64,000 nt of DNA from NCBI GenBank assembly GCA_019916065.1, contig CM034240.1, positions 51,546,372 through 51,610,371 of the forward strand, written 5' to 3'. Position numbers and translations under genes: made by a program. Under the pieces are notes generated by a model. That model did no database searches and was not told where the DNA came from. It saw only the letters and a program-made list of their open reading frames with translations. Position 1 is the stretch's first letter, and each line of letters begins with the position of its first letter. Source of the stretch: Vitellaria paradoxa. Lineage: Eukaryota > Streptophyta > Magnoliopsida > Ericales > Sapotaceae. Below are positions 50,301 to 60,729 of this stretch, piece by piece.

Positions 50301-53300
50301 GAAACCAGAGATTTAAGTTGTAGGCTAATGGGTAATATAAAACCGGTCCAGGGAAAAACAAGGGAGAAAATGAAATGGGGTTTAATTTGTTTAGAAAAGA
50401 ACTAATGCCTTTGGTGCGACAAAATAAAGTTGATAAGACTGTTATTTTGAAAGAATTTTTGAAAGTTTTCTTTAGGGATTTCATGATATTACCATGTTAA
50501 CTTTTGTTTAGGAATTATTTGAACACGTTAAAGATTAATCAACACATCAGTTTTTTTGGGTCAATCTCCATTGTTTTATATTGTGCAGACATATATGATT
50601 TTATATTTTGTCCTCATAGGGGCTGGGATCAGTTTCAAGCAAATGAAACATTATTTGGAGTAAAAAGCACATTTGATGAAGAACTTTATACTACAAAACT
50701 AGAGCGAGGTCCACAGATGAGAGAGTTGGAGAGGCAAGCTTCCAAAATAGCCAGAGAAATTGAGGGGGAGGATACCCAAGATTTACATTTAGCAGAGGTG
50801 ATGACTAACCTCAGCTCTTGCCAACTCTTTAGCTCCTCTTATACCCACATAAAAATATTTCTTATTAAAATTCTTACATCACAAATGTTTTATATGATAG
50901 GAACGGGGCATCAGCCTTCATGAAAATTTTGATATTGACGAGGAAACCAGATTCTCATCAGTCTTTAGGGGGGTTGACGACAGTGGATATGATGAAGATG
51001 AGGATGTATTGTTGGATTCGCATAATAGTGAAACATTTGGTGGTACCTCGACTTTTGCTGATAGCACGTCTCTTGCTAACTTGACCAGCGAGAAAAGTGG
51101 TGATGGAGCTCCATTGACGTCTTGTTCTTCATCTATGGTAATCTCCTACCTATCCAATCCCTTTTTTTGGACTTCTGTCTTTTTTTTTTGGTAAGTTTTG
51201 GACTTCTGTCTTGCTCGGCTGTAGGTGCTTGTGTTACTGTTCAGATCAGTTGTTTTATGTAATAACCAGACCTCTTCTATCAATCCAAGTGAAATGATTT
51301 CAACCAGTGTTTTGAATGTAATGTCTTGTTCTCCAACACTTATTTCTAAGGTCTTGAAAATAATTACGATACTGCTGTAAACCAAATTCTAAAGAAATAA
51401 TGGTTGTAATTAAACTAGTTAAATACATGTCATGGCTCAAATAGTTAATGTAAAATGCTAAGAGCCTAAGGGTCTGTTCTACTAGAAATCTTTTTTTTCA
51501 CTGTTTTATAACTCCCAAGTTGCATTGGCTTTGTCCATCCATTTGTCTCTTTTATGTAAAATGGTAATTAGATGTCTTATACCCGATATATATATATATA
51601 TATTTTATTATCCTCTCTTGGAATGCAGGAAGAAGTGCAATCTTCTTTGTCAAGCACTGCAAGGGATTTACACTATTCTGGTTGTAATGATCATTCTAGA
51701 GAACTATCATCTGAATTTCTTTCCAAAAGTTCAGCTTTGGATGTTGAAAGCAGGTTCCTTGTTATTGCTGCCGTTTAAATGTCATTGCTGGTTTTTATTT
51801 GGATAAAGGAACTACTTATGTTGTCATTACATCTGAGAGCCTTGTTTTGTTCTATGTTTTTGTGCTGAGTCTAATTCCACATCTTTAATTTTAGGGTTCA
51901 AGAGCATCAGTTCAGTGAACAGCATGCAGGAAATAATTTTGTCAAGGAGTTGGTGGAAAAGCAAATGGTGAGTTATGCAATGACTTCTAGTGCATATTTC
52001 TGGAATAAATTTAGGTGTTTTTTGTTTAATGATTTTGTTTCATGTGATACTTTCTCGCAATCATTCTTTTGTAATGTCATTGCAGTTAGCTGAGGAGGCA
52101 CAAATATCAAAATCTGAGGGTGAGTGAACTTTTTTGCTGAATTTTTTATAATCCGGTTAAAATTGTCCTTTTTTAGTTGTAAACTATAGTTTGAGCTTTA
52201 AGGTCCAGATGGTATTCTGATTGAAGCTTGGATAACTTGGTTTACTAAATTGTTTAACAGGATCTTGCATACCAATAAGAGGTCCAACAAATGGACGAAA
52301 AATATATTAGTGCCTCTATAATAAAGGGGTATTCAAGAGTATTAATAATTATTGGGGCATTAAACTTATGAGTCACACTATGAAAACGTTGGGAGAATGA
52401 TTGAAGCTGTCAATGAACAAAGAATGGAATGAAATTGATTCACTCTCTTACACTCTATTTGGAATGATGAATTTGATGGGATTTGATTTCATTTGATGAG
52501 TATTCTCATTAATTCTTATATTTGGAATTAGAATAAAATTTTATGAGTTGGATTTAATATCATTTTATAACTTAAATTTTGAGATTTTTTTTTTTTAATA
52601 ATTTGAAATTCAATTCAAAACAATAGAATTTGATGAAAATCATTATTTTCTTAAGCAATCTAAGTAAGTAAATTTATCTTGTTATATCGTATTTTTTTAA
52701 CTTCCTATTAACACGGTTGAACTTGCTATTTCTATTAAATCAAATTAATTCAATTCTTAAATTCAAATTGTGTTCCAAACACAATTTTATTTACCAAATC
52801 AAATCAAATTAAATCAATTCTTTATTTGAAAATCAAATCAATTCTAAGAGAGGAATGTTTCCAAATGGAGTGTTAGAGTTGTCTGACCTTGTATTTATAT
52901 AGATTGATCAAGGTACGAATTTGGAAACAAAAATCAAATTAAGTGTCATCTATACAAGGAAAGGATTTTATTTTACATCTATAATGTTTTGACAATCTTT
53001 GTGTTAGAGTTGTCTAACCTTGTATTTATATACATTGAGCAAGGTACAAATTAGGAAACAAAAATCAAATTAACTATCATCTATACAAGGAAAGGATTCT
53101 ATTTGACATTTATAATAATTTGACAATCTTTTCAAATAGAAACTAAGCTAAGATGTGATAAAAATATTAGATAACCAATTTGGTTTTATGCCTGGCAGAC
53201 CAACTATAGAAGCTATTTTTTTTTTGTTTTTAATAAGAATAAACCAAACCAAGCCTTTTTCCACTAGGTAGGGTGGGCTATATGGATTTGTCAATGCCAA

Positions 53301-56300
53301 TTAGATCTGTTTAGGGCCATGTCCTCCGATAGATCTAGGTAGGTTAGGTCATATTTAATAGTTTCTTTCCAACTTCTCTTGGGTCTTCCTCTACCTCTCC
53401 TACTCCTGGCAATCTCCATACTTTCATACATTCTAGCAGGTGCCTCCGCTGGACGCCTTCTAACATTGCCAAACCATCTTAATTGATTTTCTCTCAGTTT
53501 ATCTTCAATCGGTGTTATTCCTACTTTACTCCTAATCTCCTCGTTCCTAATCCTATCTTGTCTTATAATCCCGCACATCCACCTTAACATCTTCATCTCC
53601 GCAACTGTCATTTTCTGACCATGATTATGTTTTACTGCCCAACACTCTGATCCATATAGTAGCGTTGGTCTAACCATCACCTTATAATACTTTTTTTTTT
53701 TTAATAAGAATTTTGATGGATTAATAAGATATTGGACATAATTTTAATCGACTTGGAAAATGCATATGATGTCCCAAGGGAAATTTTAGATGTTGGACAA
53801 GGATAGTTGCTACAAAATATAATAAAGTAATCAAGGACATATGACAGAGCAGTATTAGCGTAAGAACTGGAGGTGATACAAATTATTTTCCAATTAAAAT
53901 TGGTCTATACCAAAGATCGGCTTGAAGCTCTTATTTTTTCAATTTGATTATGGGAGATCTTATGGAACATATTCAAGATGATGCCCCCTAGCGTATATTA
54001 TTCACAAATGATATCATATTGATGGATGAAACTAGGTTTGGGGTGAATAATAAGTTGACAAATGATATCATACTAATGGATGAAACTAGGTTTGGGATGA
54101 ATAATAAATTAGAACTTTGGAGATATACTTTAAGAGTCGTGTGGTGAGAGGTTTAGAGTAAGTGGGACTAGTAGAATATATTTATCATAAATTTAGTAAA
54201 ATTAAAACTAAGAATGTGGTCATATTGAAAATTGAGGATAAATAAGTACCAAAAAGTGGGTATATTCTCTTGGTTTAATTTTCTCTATTTCTTACCAAAA
54301 TCGATTCTTAAAAAGCGTAGAAGAAAGTCCCAGTTAACATTATCATATTACTTTTTAAATCTAGCTTGCGCTTCTAATTCTAGAATCAATTGCATCGTTG
54401 GCCATAAAGCTGCATCCAAAATTTTCCTTCCTACCACAAGTTGGGGAGTCTGTTCCTCACATCCTACTACGTTGTGATTGTACTAGAGGGTTGTGGGATT
54501 TGGCTTTGATCATTTTTTGAGTACTGTGGTCATCCTCTTGAGGACTATCAAACATGGTTCAAACATCTCAAGATCGAGACAAGATTTTGCAATACATCAA
54601 CCCTAATCATTCTGGCCATATCTCGGACTCTATTGGCTAATATATCAACAAGATATAGAGAGACAATGAGATATTGATCCAATTTGCTACCATGTTGGGT
54701 GATATATTGGTGAGATGGTGAGAAACAAAGAGAAATCTGTCCAATTTTCCTTTTGATCTTTTTGTGATTTTGAGAAACGAGAAATCATTACGTGGCCTAA
54801 TACCACAATATGACCATGTATAATAATTGGTTGATGAGATGGTTGTCACAACTGCGACTTTGAACCATCCTACCAGAGGCAATGCAGATAGAAATCACAG
54901 AGAACGATTCCAATGTGTATAGCTTGGATGATTTGAAGAGAGAGAAATATAACTTTCAAGGGCTGGAAAGACCTTTGTACACATTAAAAGTTGTTTTTTG
55001 TCTTATTTATATAGTTGGTTACTGTGTAAGGTTTTTCCTGAATTATAGGGCATTTTTTAGATTTTGTGGATTCCGTGGAGGGATAGTTCTTGTATAGATC
55101 ATAGTTTTGCCCATTTATTTTTTGTGTAGGGCTTTTGTATTTGGGAGCAATCCTTGATGCTTTCTTGTTTGCATAGTTAGTTATCGGGTAAGGCTTTTCC
55201 CCAGATTATAAGGCATTTTGTAGATTGTGTGGATTTCGTGGAGGGATAGTTCTTGTACAGCTCGTAGTTGTGTTATTTTATTTTTTGGGTAGGGCTTTTG
55301 TATTTGGGTGCATCTGTTGATGCTTTCTTAATTCATCTTGCCTATATTTTATTTTATTTTATTTATTTTTCTTTTTTTTTTTGGGGGGGGGGGGAGGGGA
55401 ACCTTTGTATTTGGGAGCATCCGTTGGTGCTTTCTTGTTTATATTGTTGGTTGTTGCGTAAGGCTTATCCTGAATTATAGGGCATTTTGTAGATTGTGTG
55501 GATTCCGTGGAGGGATAATTCTCATATGGCTCATAGTTGTGCCCATTTATTTTTCGGGTAGGTGTTTTGTATTTGGGTGGATCTGTTGATGCTTTCTTAA
55601 TTCATCCTGCCTTCAATTTTTTTTTTTTGGGGGGGGGGGGGGGAATTGATGAATCTTGTCCAAAAATGTGAAATTCGTGTTTGACTTGCATAGCCATTGC
55701 TTCATGCAGACTTGCAATCTTCTCTGAAGACAAAGAAAGATGGCTCTGATACTGGGGGATTATCCCCAAATGCCACTTCTTGTGCTTCTACACCCCTTGG
55801 ATCATCCAAGGGTCAGGAACGGACTAGTAGTTTTGGCGAAAAAAGTGAGGATGCAGTGACGGTGAAGCCACAAGTAGCAACGCAATCTGTGACATCTCGT
55901 GGACGACCTGGCAGCTCTACATCATCTACTTCAGAGTATGGAGGTCCTGTGTCAGCTTCTAGTGGCCCTGGTTTATCACCAAGCTCATCAGTGGGTTCGT
56001 TGTCTTCAGAAAAATCAACCCTGAATCCACATGCTAAGGTGCAGTGATTTTTATTTTGTTCTTTTTCTTGATTAATAATCCTTTAGGCTCCCCAGTGGAG
56101 ATCAGATGTGCATGTAGATACATAGGGTCTCCAGTTTGAAGTGTAGAGGGTACACCGTTTAGTTCAATATGTTTTTTTCTATTAATCAGGTTACTAGTTA
56201 TTAATTGCTGTATAAACTTACTATATTTTGTTTGCTGCCATTAATTTTTTGTTCAGGAATTCAAGCTCAATCCAAATGCAAAGAGTTTCATCCCATCTCA

Positions 56301-56758
56301 AACTCCTTTGAGACCTGCCTCTCCAGTGTCAGATGGCTCCTATTATTTTCCAAGTAATGTTGTTCCTCATATGCATGGCATGCCTGTAGGCATTGGGGTA
56401 AGTAGTTCAATGTAACTGAGCGTGTTCCTTATGTAGTTTCCATTTCTACTAAGCATGTGGATTCATAGTCAACATGTTATTTGACAAGTAATACACGCAT
56501 CCTGCACAACTGCACCATCTCTGACTTACCATTTGGCGTGGCTATGTATTTGTTATTCTTTATTTTCTATCATATGGTGGGAATGAATGAGACTTATCTT
56601 GTATATTTATTTATTGGTGGTACTTCTCCCTATTGTTATCTTTCTTATAATGAACTTTTTTCTTTTTTTAATAGATAAGAAATATTTTATTAGTAAGGCA
56701 TCAAGGGGATGCAACCACAATACAAAAAACTCTCATTTTTTGTAATGATCCTTCCATT

Positions 56759-56802
<44 letters not shown>

Positions 56803-58214
56803 GTGCGCAGAGTCTGGTTAGAAATGAATATTTATTTCTTATTTTCTCTCTGTACTAATATTTTATTTATGGATCCTTGAAATTCCTTGTGGCTAACATA
56901 TGATTTCAAGTTTGATAGATAAAACCCCTCTTGATGTGATTTTATTGTAAGTATTTATATGAATTGATATATTTTGTAGTAGTCACAGGGAAGTCTCTAG
57001 GGGTAATGGTCTAAATTATGTCGGTCAACATTAAATTGCTTCATTCATGTAGATATGGTAATTGGTAGAAGAAACATATTTGGAATCCATGAAAAGATAT
57101 GCCTTGGTAATTGTCGTATTAGATATTGCTTTGACTTTATATTCTTCAGCAAAAGGATTTTGTTTGAAGTGTTGGTTTATAATTGTGTTCAGTTTCACTG
57201 GCTGGTAATTTGTTGTACATTATATGTTGGTAACAGGTTGGACCGTCATTCACACCCCCGCCTGTTATGTTCAATCCGCAGTCTTCGCCAACACAGTCAC
57301 CTCAGGCATATTTTCATCCAAATGGACCTCAGGTATGCCATTGCTTTGTCGATATTCTCGAGTCTTTTTAGGCATCATTAGTTGTATCTTGTTATGAAAA
57401 TTAAATGTAAAAGTAGAAAGTTAATTATTTGTATCCATTCTTATTGCAGTATGGACAGCAGATGATTCTTGGTCACCCTCGGCAAGTCTTTTACATGCCA
57501 GCATATCCCCCTGTAAGAAAATTGGACTACATTGTTTCTTTCTACTGGTTTTGTACCTTTAATAACTGTTGTTGTATGTAGTCTGACGATGAGTTGAATA
57601 TGGATCAATTTACATTGAAATTTCTCCAACATTGTATAGTTTGCTGCACTTGTTAAGAACCAAATATCATTGTAAGGTTTGCTATGTGGAATATAGAACA
57701 TTATATGGGTAACTTGAAATAGCTGCCGCCTTTTTGCAGATGGCAATACCCACTTCATTTCTGCCAATTGCTTTTGATAAATTTCTTTGCAAGTTGTAAA
57801 TGATGCTGAGTGTGCAGTATTCGGTTGAATGACATGGTGAGACGACTGAAAAAATAATGCTACATGCATTGTTAGACCACTAGGGTTACTTTTGTGTAAC
57901 CAGACCAATTATCTCATAGGAATTGTCTGCCGCCTAGTTATGAGTGATGTGGGAGGAGGTTATCTGAGAGCTTTCATAACCTGTCACATCTGGATGTTTG
58001 ATATCTAGTCTTCAAATATGTGATATGAAAATCTGGAAATGTTAGAATTTTTTGCCTGATAAGCAGATAATGCCAATAGTATTGTTTACTTATACAGTGG
58101 TTGCTTGATTTTTATTTTTTATTTTTTATTTTTTGGGGACAACTATTAGAGAAGTCATAATTGTGCACCTCATGTTTCCAGGAAATGCCCTACAGGGGAC
58201 GAGGAGATTATTAG
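44371..58214 (+). CDS. Ataxin-2-like CTC-interacting-domain protein (CID3/CID4 type), 14 coding exons
   Basis: Exons: 44371-44509, 44575-44733, 44888-45024, 45260-45450, 50620-50797, 50901-51137, 51629-51753, 51895-51967, 52086-52119, 55710-56038, 56257-56397, 57237-57332, 57450-57512, 58182-58214 (1935 nt, 644 aa; GT-AG, frame kept). Seen: a Lsm-like ataxin-2 domain at about residues 64-145 (RLVYLNTCLIGHNVEVQVKD ... FGIILKMARLI); LsmAD at about 209-268 (WDQFQANETLFGVKSTFDEE); Ser-rich spacer; PAM2 at about 537-549 (LNPNAKSFIP) preceded by a partial copy LNPHAKEF; Pro/Gln-rich tail ending YRGRGDY. Known: PAM2 binds the MLLE domain of poly(A)-binding protein, and plant CIDs act in mRNA translation/stability and stress granules. 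The last exon codes only 10 residues and exon 9 is 34 nt. Introns 4 (5.2 kb) and 9 (3.6 kb) are swollen by transposons. Confidence 0.95.
46298..46320. repeat. T-tract abutting G-tract
   Basis: About ten T are followed by eleven G, a T and a G, in CID4-like intron 4. Confidence 0.9.
46829..47297. repeat. Tandem duplication, period 233 bp
   Basis: Copy 1 (46829-47061) and copy 2 (47062-47297) share ATAAATGGGTG, CATTAAAAATGTAGGTAGT, TTCATGAATTTTAAAGATTC and CTGACATCA with scattered differences. The duplication lies in CID4-like intron 4. The parent element is unknown. Confidence 0.8.
47658..48712 (+). mobile_element. Tandem TRIM array (small LTR retrotransposons sharing LTRs)
   Basis: LTR-like units occur at 47658-47781, about 47990-48060 (partial), 48142-48273, 48362-48497 and 48580-48712. 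Each runs from TGTTAGAAGTT (or TATTAG/TGTCAG) through CCTTAACACCTAGATTTTAA to TGTTGTTGGGCTTCTTAACA. Each but the last is followed by a primer-binding site TGGTATCAGAGC or a decayed form (47782, 48061, 48274, 48498). Internal domains of about 90 bp (CCTCACCACAGTCCAC ... GGCTAGCGTGAGGGAGGC) end in a polypurine tract just before the next LTR. The first internal domain (47782-47989) is different and includes an inverted scrap of LTR end (47972-47990). No protein is encoded. Confidence 0.85.
49378..49683 (-). mobile_element. 306-bp TRIM retrotransposon, opposite strand
   Basis: Two 79-bp LTRs (49378-49456 and 49605-49683) share CACCAATTGTC, CTATTAG and ATATCAAGTTATATTTCAA. On the minus strand the 5' LTR starts TGTTGAAATATAAC and is followed by TAGTATCAGATC, a decayed initiator-Met primer-binding site. 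The polypurine tract GAGAGGGAG directly precedes the 3' LTR. The flanks are GTTGT and GTTGC, a near-perfect 5-bp target duplication. It lies in CID4-like intron 4. Confidence 0.88.
52451..52872. mobile_element. 422-bp Tourist-like MITE
   Basis: The ends are CACTCTATTTGGAA and TTCCAAATGGAGTG-type inverted repeats, extending into AT-rich subterminal repeats (GATTTGATTT / AAATCAAATC). TTA target duplications lie at 52448-52450 and 52873-52875. Confidence 0.82.
52871..53126. repeat. Tandem duplication, period 131 bp
   Basis: Two copies (start 52871 and 53002) begin TGTTAGAGTTGTCT and contain ACCTTGTATTTATATA, ATCAAATTAA and CTATACAAGGAAAGGATT. The TG start and TATA-like text suggest LTR-derived sequence, but no partner structure was found. 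They lie between the MITE and the resumed LINE relic. Confidence 0.75.
53241..53697 (-). mobile_element. 5'-truncated RTE-type LINE, younger, antisense insertion
   Basis: The minus strand reads without a stop from LLYGSECWAVKHNHGQ through MKMLRWMCGIIRQDRIRN, RWFGNVRRRPAEAPARM and SRRGRGRPKRSWKETIKYD to LSEDMALNRSNWH. Then follow the 3' end block (CCTAGTGG) and a TTTGG-like tail. The target duplication TTTTTAATAAGAAT lies at about 53227-53240 and 53698-53711. The coding frame is better preserved than in the other LINE fragments here. Confidence 0.85.
55008..55643. repeat. Three tandem-like copies of a T/G-rich module in CID4-like intron 9
   Basis: Modules begin at about 55008, 55167 and 55440. 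Each contains GTAAGG(T/C)TT, GAATTATAGGGCATTTT, GATTCCGTGGAGGGATA and GGGTAGG(G)CTTTTGTATTTGGG. The second and third end in TTCTTAATTCAT followed by T-tract/G-tract junctions (55372-55394 and 55617-55643). The origin is not recognised. Confidence 0.75.
56761..56800. repeat. (TC)20 microsatellite
   Basis: Forty bases of pure TC lie in CID4-like intron 11, followed by GCGTGCGC. The repeat is probably polymorphic in length. Confidence 0.98.
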
Positions 58215-58600
58215 CCAGTTGGTCCAGACTGCATTCGATGACACTGCTGTTGTGCTTGATGATGAATAAACTTCTGATGCCAGACAAGTTGGAACAATTT
58301 TCCATTGAGAAAGTGCAGCGGCTGATGGAAAGATCTGTCTGAAACTTTTCAAGCACAATATTTGTGCTAGGGAATTCTCACTCGGAGTCTGGGATTATGG
58401 TTTAATAACCTTGTAACCTTAACCATGCTTTGTCCTGTTGACCTTGTCAAAGATATTTAACTCTTTTCATCGGGTGTTTTTATTTTGATTAAAAATTTAC
58501 CTCCTTTTTAAACTGAGTTGTGTGTTTTTTAAGCCCATAGTGGCACCAAAATGCTTCGATGATTTTTTTTTTTTTTGGGGGGGGGGGGGGGTGGGTTAGG
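58215..58600 (+). other. CID4-like 3' UTR and downstream T/G tract
   Basis: The stop is at 58212-58214. The following 300 bases are probably 3' UTR, with an AT-rich end at 58480-58500. At 58563-58591, 14 T are directly followed by 15 G. Confidence 0.5.
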
Positions 58601-59293
58601 AAATAATAAATGATAATATAAAGAAAAAGACAGGAGAAAATATGAATGTGCCGCTTGGCTTGGTCATGATTTTTCATGAGTGGCCTGGTATGCGGTAAAC
58701 TTTGTTCTTCAGGGGAATGGTGCGAGTTTTATGGTGTAGAGAAATGCTAAGGTGAGTGTGTCGTTGTGTCTTTTGACAGTGCGCGGATCACTTTGTATGG
58801 TCTATCCAAAGTAGAGTCCTGGCAGCTGTTTCAACAGTCTCCTTAACAGTCTGGAATGAAATTTCTATTTGGTTTTTTGCGGTCTCAATCTTTTGAGATT
58901 ATTCAATAATGACAAGATTCCAGCAAAACCATCACTCCTTTCTATGTTTAAAACTTTCAAACACTGTTGACAGTTTGTATTTTTAGGAGAGTTTAGCGGC
59001 TTCTAATCCTTGAGTCAAATTAGCATGGTCTTGAATATTCTATTTTACATGTAACGGGAAACATTCTTTAGCTGTGGTATGTTTTAAATAATTTGGTTAA
59101 TACCATCACGATAGTGAGCTGTGATCTACCAAATATGATTTGTCACCTCCGTTGGTTTAAATTTGACGAAGTCAATTTCCTTTTTTCTTACTGGGATTAC
59201 GTGCTGTCGTTAAAAAAAAAAATGCCTATATATATATATATATATACATATGACATACGTTTAATTTAATTATATATATATATATATATATGA

Positions 59294-59562
59294 GAGAAAA
59301 TTGATTAAGATGGTTTGTTCATGTTAGAAGGCATCTAGCAGAGGCACTTGTTAGAAGGTGTGAAAGTATGGAGATTGCCAGGAGTAGGAGAGGTAGAGGA
59401 AGACCCAAGAGAAGTTGGAAAGAAATCATTAAACATGACCTGATCTACTTAAATTTATCGGAGGACATGCTCCTAAACAGATCTAATTGGCGTCGACAAA
59501 TCTATATAATTGACCCCACTTAATGAGAAAATGCTTAGTTTGGTTTGGTTTGGTTTCATATT
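59294..59562 (+). pseudogene. RTE-type LINE 3' fragment with (TTTGG)n tail
   Basis: The plus strand reads RWFVHVRRHLAEALVRR, SMEIARSRRGRGRPKRSWKE, HDLIYLNLSEDMLLNRSNW. Then come CCCCACTTAATGAGAAAATG and the tail TTTGGTTTGGTTTGGTTT. It is closely related to 53241-53697. It is bordered on the left by (AT)n (59228-59290). Confidence 0.85.
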
Positions 59563-60729
59563 TCAAAAATATTATTTTAAGTTTTTTCGATTTACATAAA
59601 TAAACGATTCTGTGTGAGTTGGTCACAAACGAGTTATTCGCGGGATGTTAAAGTTTTTTATTTTTTTGTTGGTAAGTATTAAAGTTCAATTGGAGTCTGA
59701 CTTCTATCTAGCTTAAAATGGAGCTCGGACTTAAAAGCGCTTAATTGGAAAATTTAGCTGATGTAATAAAATAATATATGTATATTTATAATATTTCTGA
59801 CAAAAAAGATGTCATCTTAGTTTAGTGAAATGATATTGTTTTGTTTTAATTGAATTATTTATTTTTAAATTTATTATATTTTATATTAAAATAATGTCAT
59901 TTTAATTAGTAAAGCTAAATTACTTTTTGCTTAATTGGAATCTAAATTATTTTTTGTTGAGCCAAGTTTGAGTAAGTCAAATTCAGTTCAACTTCGCTAC
60001 TAATTTGGGGTGATAAGAACAAACAAGTAATGTGATTCTAAATGATTGCGGAATCTTAATAAATGTAAGTTTTCTATTAATAAATAATGACAACTACTGA
60101 TTTATAAATTATTATTGCTTCTTTAACGATTTTGAGTCACCCCCAGTTTTTAATTGCTAATTCAATATGTTAATGCCTATTTAATTCAATTTGATAGCTG
60201 TAATTTTGTCGCTAATCAAATCTTTTGGAATAATTAAACTTTGGGCAGTGCAGGATGTTTGTACTCTCCATCTTATAGTCCTCTTCTCTTCTTATCCTCA
60301 AAACAGTGTGCAACTAGCATAATGTCAAGGGGAGATAGCATTCCTGATTTATTTAATTGCCAGTACATATATGATTTGGGAATGATATTTGATTATATCA
60401 TAGTGGCAATAGCAAGTGAACGTTAGCACAAGCCTAAGTTTACCAAATATAATATTTGTATTTGGTGGGGAAATTGAGACCAAAAATTCAAGTTTAATCT
60501 TCCCGAAATGGACACATGTGGAGTGTAAAAAGACGACATAACCTCACTGGCTGGAGACATACTTCCCTTTTGGTCAATTGTCAAAAATTTTTTTAACTTT
60601 CTTAATTTAAACTTTTTTCACCAAAAGCTTTCAAATGGGTAAAAAAGTTCTCAAAATACGGAACCAATAGTTTTTTCTATTTTTTTTTTTTATCCTTTCC
60701 AATTTTTTTAACTTTTATGATTTTTATTA

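Larger units (their letters stand above)
52280..54240 (+). pseudogene. Old RTE-type LINE reverse-transcriptase relic, interrupted twice
   Basis: Plus-strand fragments in order: ILVPLYNKG ... NNYWGIKLMSHTMKTL (about 52300-52400), NQFGFMPGRPTIEAIF (about 53170-53220), SALSPYFF-like and DLMEHIQDDAP (about 53930-53990), FTNDIILMDE (degenerate FADD box, about 54001-54030), NNKLELWRYTL (about 54100-54130). This is RT-domain order with stops throughout. A MITE (52451-52872) and a minus-strand LINE (53241-53697) split it. The FADD region is duplicated in tandem (period 54 bp, 54004-54111). Confidence 0.75.

Noticed and set aside
57441..57908. A 155-codon minus-strand open frame over the last CID4-like exons
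   Set aside because: It overlaps a validated exon in antisense and its sequence shows no family features.
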